Positions 63,384 through 64,000 of a DNA stretch of 64,000 nucleotides are shown here, piece after piece. Source of the stretch: Oryzias latipes (Eukaryota; Chordata; Actinopteri; Beloniformes; Adrianichthyidae); assembly GCF_002234675.1 (NCBI RefSeq), contig NC_019859.2, positions 10,319,983 to 10,383,982 of the forward strand, written 5' to 3'. The notes beneath the pieces are model-generated. The model saw nothing but the letters and a program-made list of their open reading frames with translations, had not been told where the DNA came from and made no database searches. The number at the start of each line of letters is the position of its first letter. The stretch's first letter is position 1. A program made the translations under genes and the position numbers.

Positions 63384-64000
63384 CAAAGATTCTAAACTTG
63401 TGTCAAGAAATTTTCAATTTTCCCACTGGTAAACCACTGGGCAAAGAAACAATGCATCTATTTATCTTTTTAGGTTAGCTGTGCCACACCACCATTGATT
63501 AAAATCTGCAATAAACTGCAAGGCACAAATGAGTAAGAAGTTTCCACTTTTCACAACAGAGGTACTCCCAATGCAGAACGCTCTTTAGTTGTTGGTGAAG
63601 GTTAAAGATGGAGAAAGCTGACAAATAGTAATCTGAATTTTTGAACAAACCTGATTTGATCTGTGAGTGTTTTCCAGTAATTTCGACCTCAAATTCCGCC
63701 AAAGTCTATGCAATTTGCAAAACAAAAAGTGGTCAAATTTAAAGCAGTCAAAGACATGAAATGTCTTTTTTTTTGTCTTGGCTGGAGCAGCTGGAAAGGA
63801 GAAATGCTGAGTCATGAGAAGTTTTGAAAAACTTGAATCTACATGAACTGCCTAAAGACAGCAGCAAGAGTCCCAATTTTCCCTTGAGAGTGCAGCTGTT
63901 TCCTTTGGATACTGGCTGTATCAGAAGGAACAGTAGTTTACATATCACTAATCAAATGCCAATTTTTTCTGCAGCAAAAGGAAAAATCTTTCCACCTGGC
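63384..64000. other. Window end, no gene
   Basis: Nothing recognised. Minus-strand frames at 63499-63948 have no family resemblance. Confidence 0.35.

Overview
The window is vertebrate nuclear DNA, most likely from a percomorph teleost. Genes are split by GT-AG introns, long AT-rich stretches are non-coding, and there are many fish-type repeats (Tc1, hAT, TTAA-flanked MITEs, tRNA-headed SINEs, an L2/Rex-like LINE tail). A medaka-like fish is possible, but the sequence alone does not prove it. I recognise four protein-coding genes, all on the minus strand. Exon joins were deduced by hand from splice signals, reading phase and family resemblance.

Layout: (1) 376-3111, lyl1, a bHLH factor of the TAL/LYL family, three coding exons, with a possible non-coding first exon near 4.8-4.95 kb. 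(2) 3.2-31 kb, about 28 kb with no recognised coding exon, holding a decayed Tc1 element with a second element inside it, TTAA-flanked MITEs, two SINEs with L2-like tails and one of another type, a fold-back element, a THAP-bearing transposon remnant, a hAT element, a piggyBac-like MITE and a Tc1 fragment. (3) 31014-31868, an intronless FoxD forkhead gene. (4) 33365-38091, zglp1, a GATA-like zinc-finger gene with four coding exons. (5) 40335-42689, fdx2, a mitochondrial [2Fe-2S] ferredoxin gene with five coding exons. (6) 42.7-64 kb, about 21 kb with no recognised gene; its most striking content is a hAT element (48723-51874) carrying a very G-rich retroposon-like insert.

Gene context: zglp1 beside fdx2, and lyl1 on the same chromosome, matches human 19p13, where ZGLP1 and FDX2 are neighbours and LYL1 lies on the same arm. 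Human 19p13 has no FOXD gene, but the paralogous 1p33 block has TAL1 near FOXE3 and FOXD2. The lyl1-foxd pair therefore looks like the counterpart of TAL1-FOXD2, kept in fish. I saw no previously undescribed multi-gene system. The notable points are the FoxD gene in a lyl1 block, the long N-terminus of Zglp1, one MITE family present eight times, and nested transposons with readable target-site duplications.
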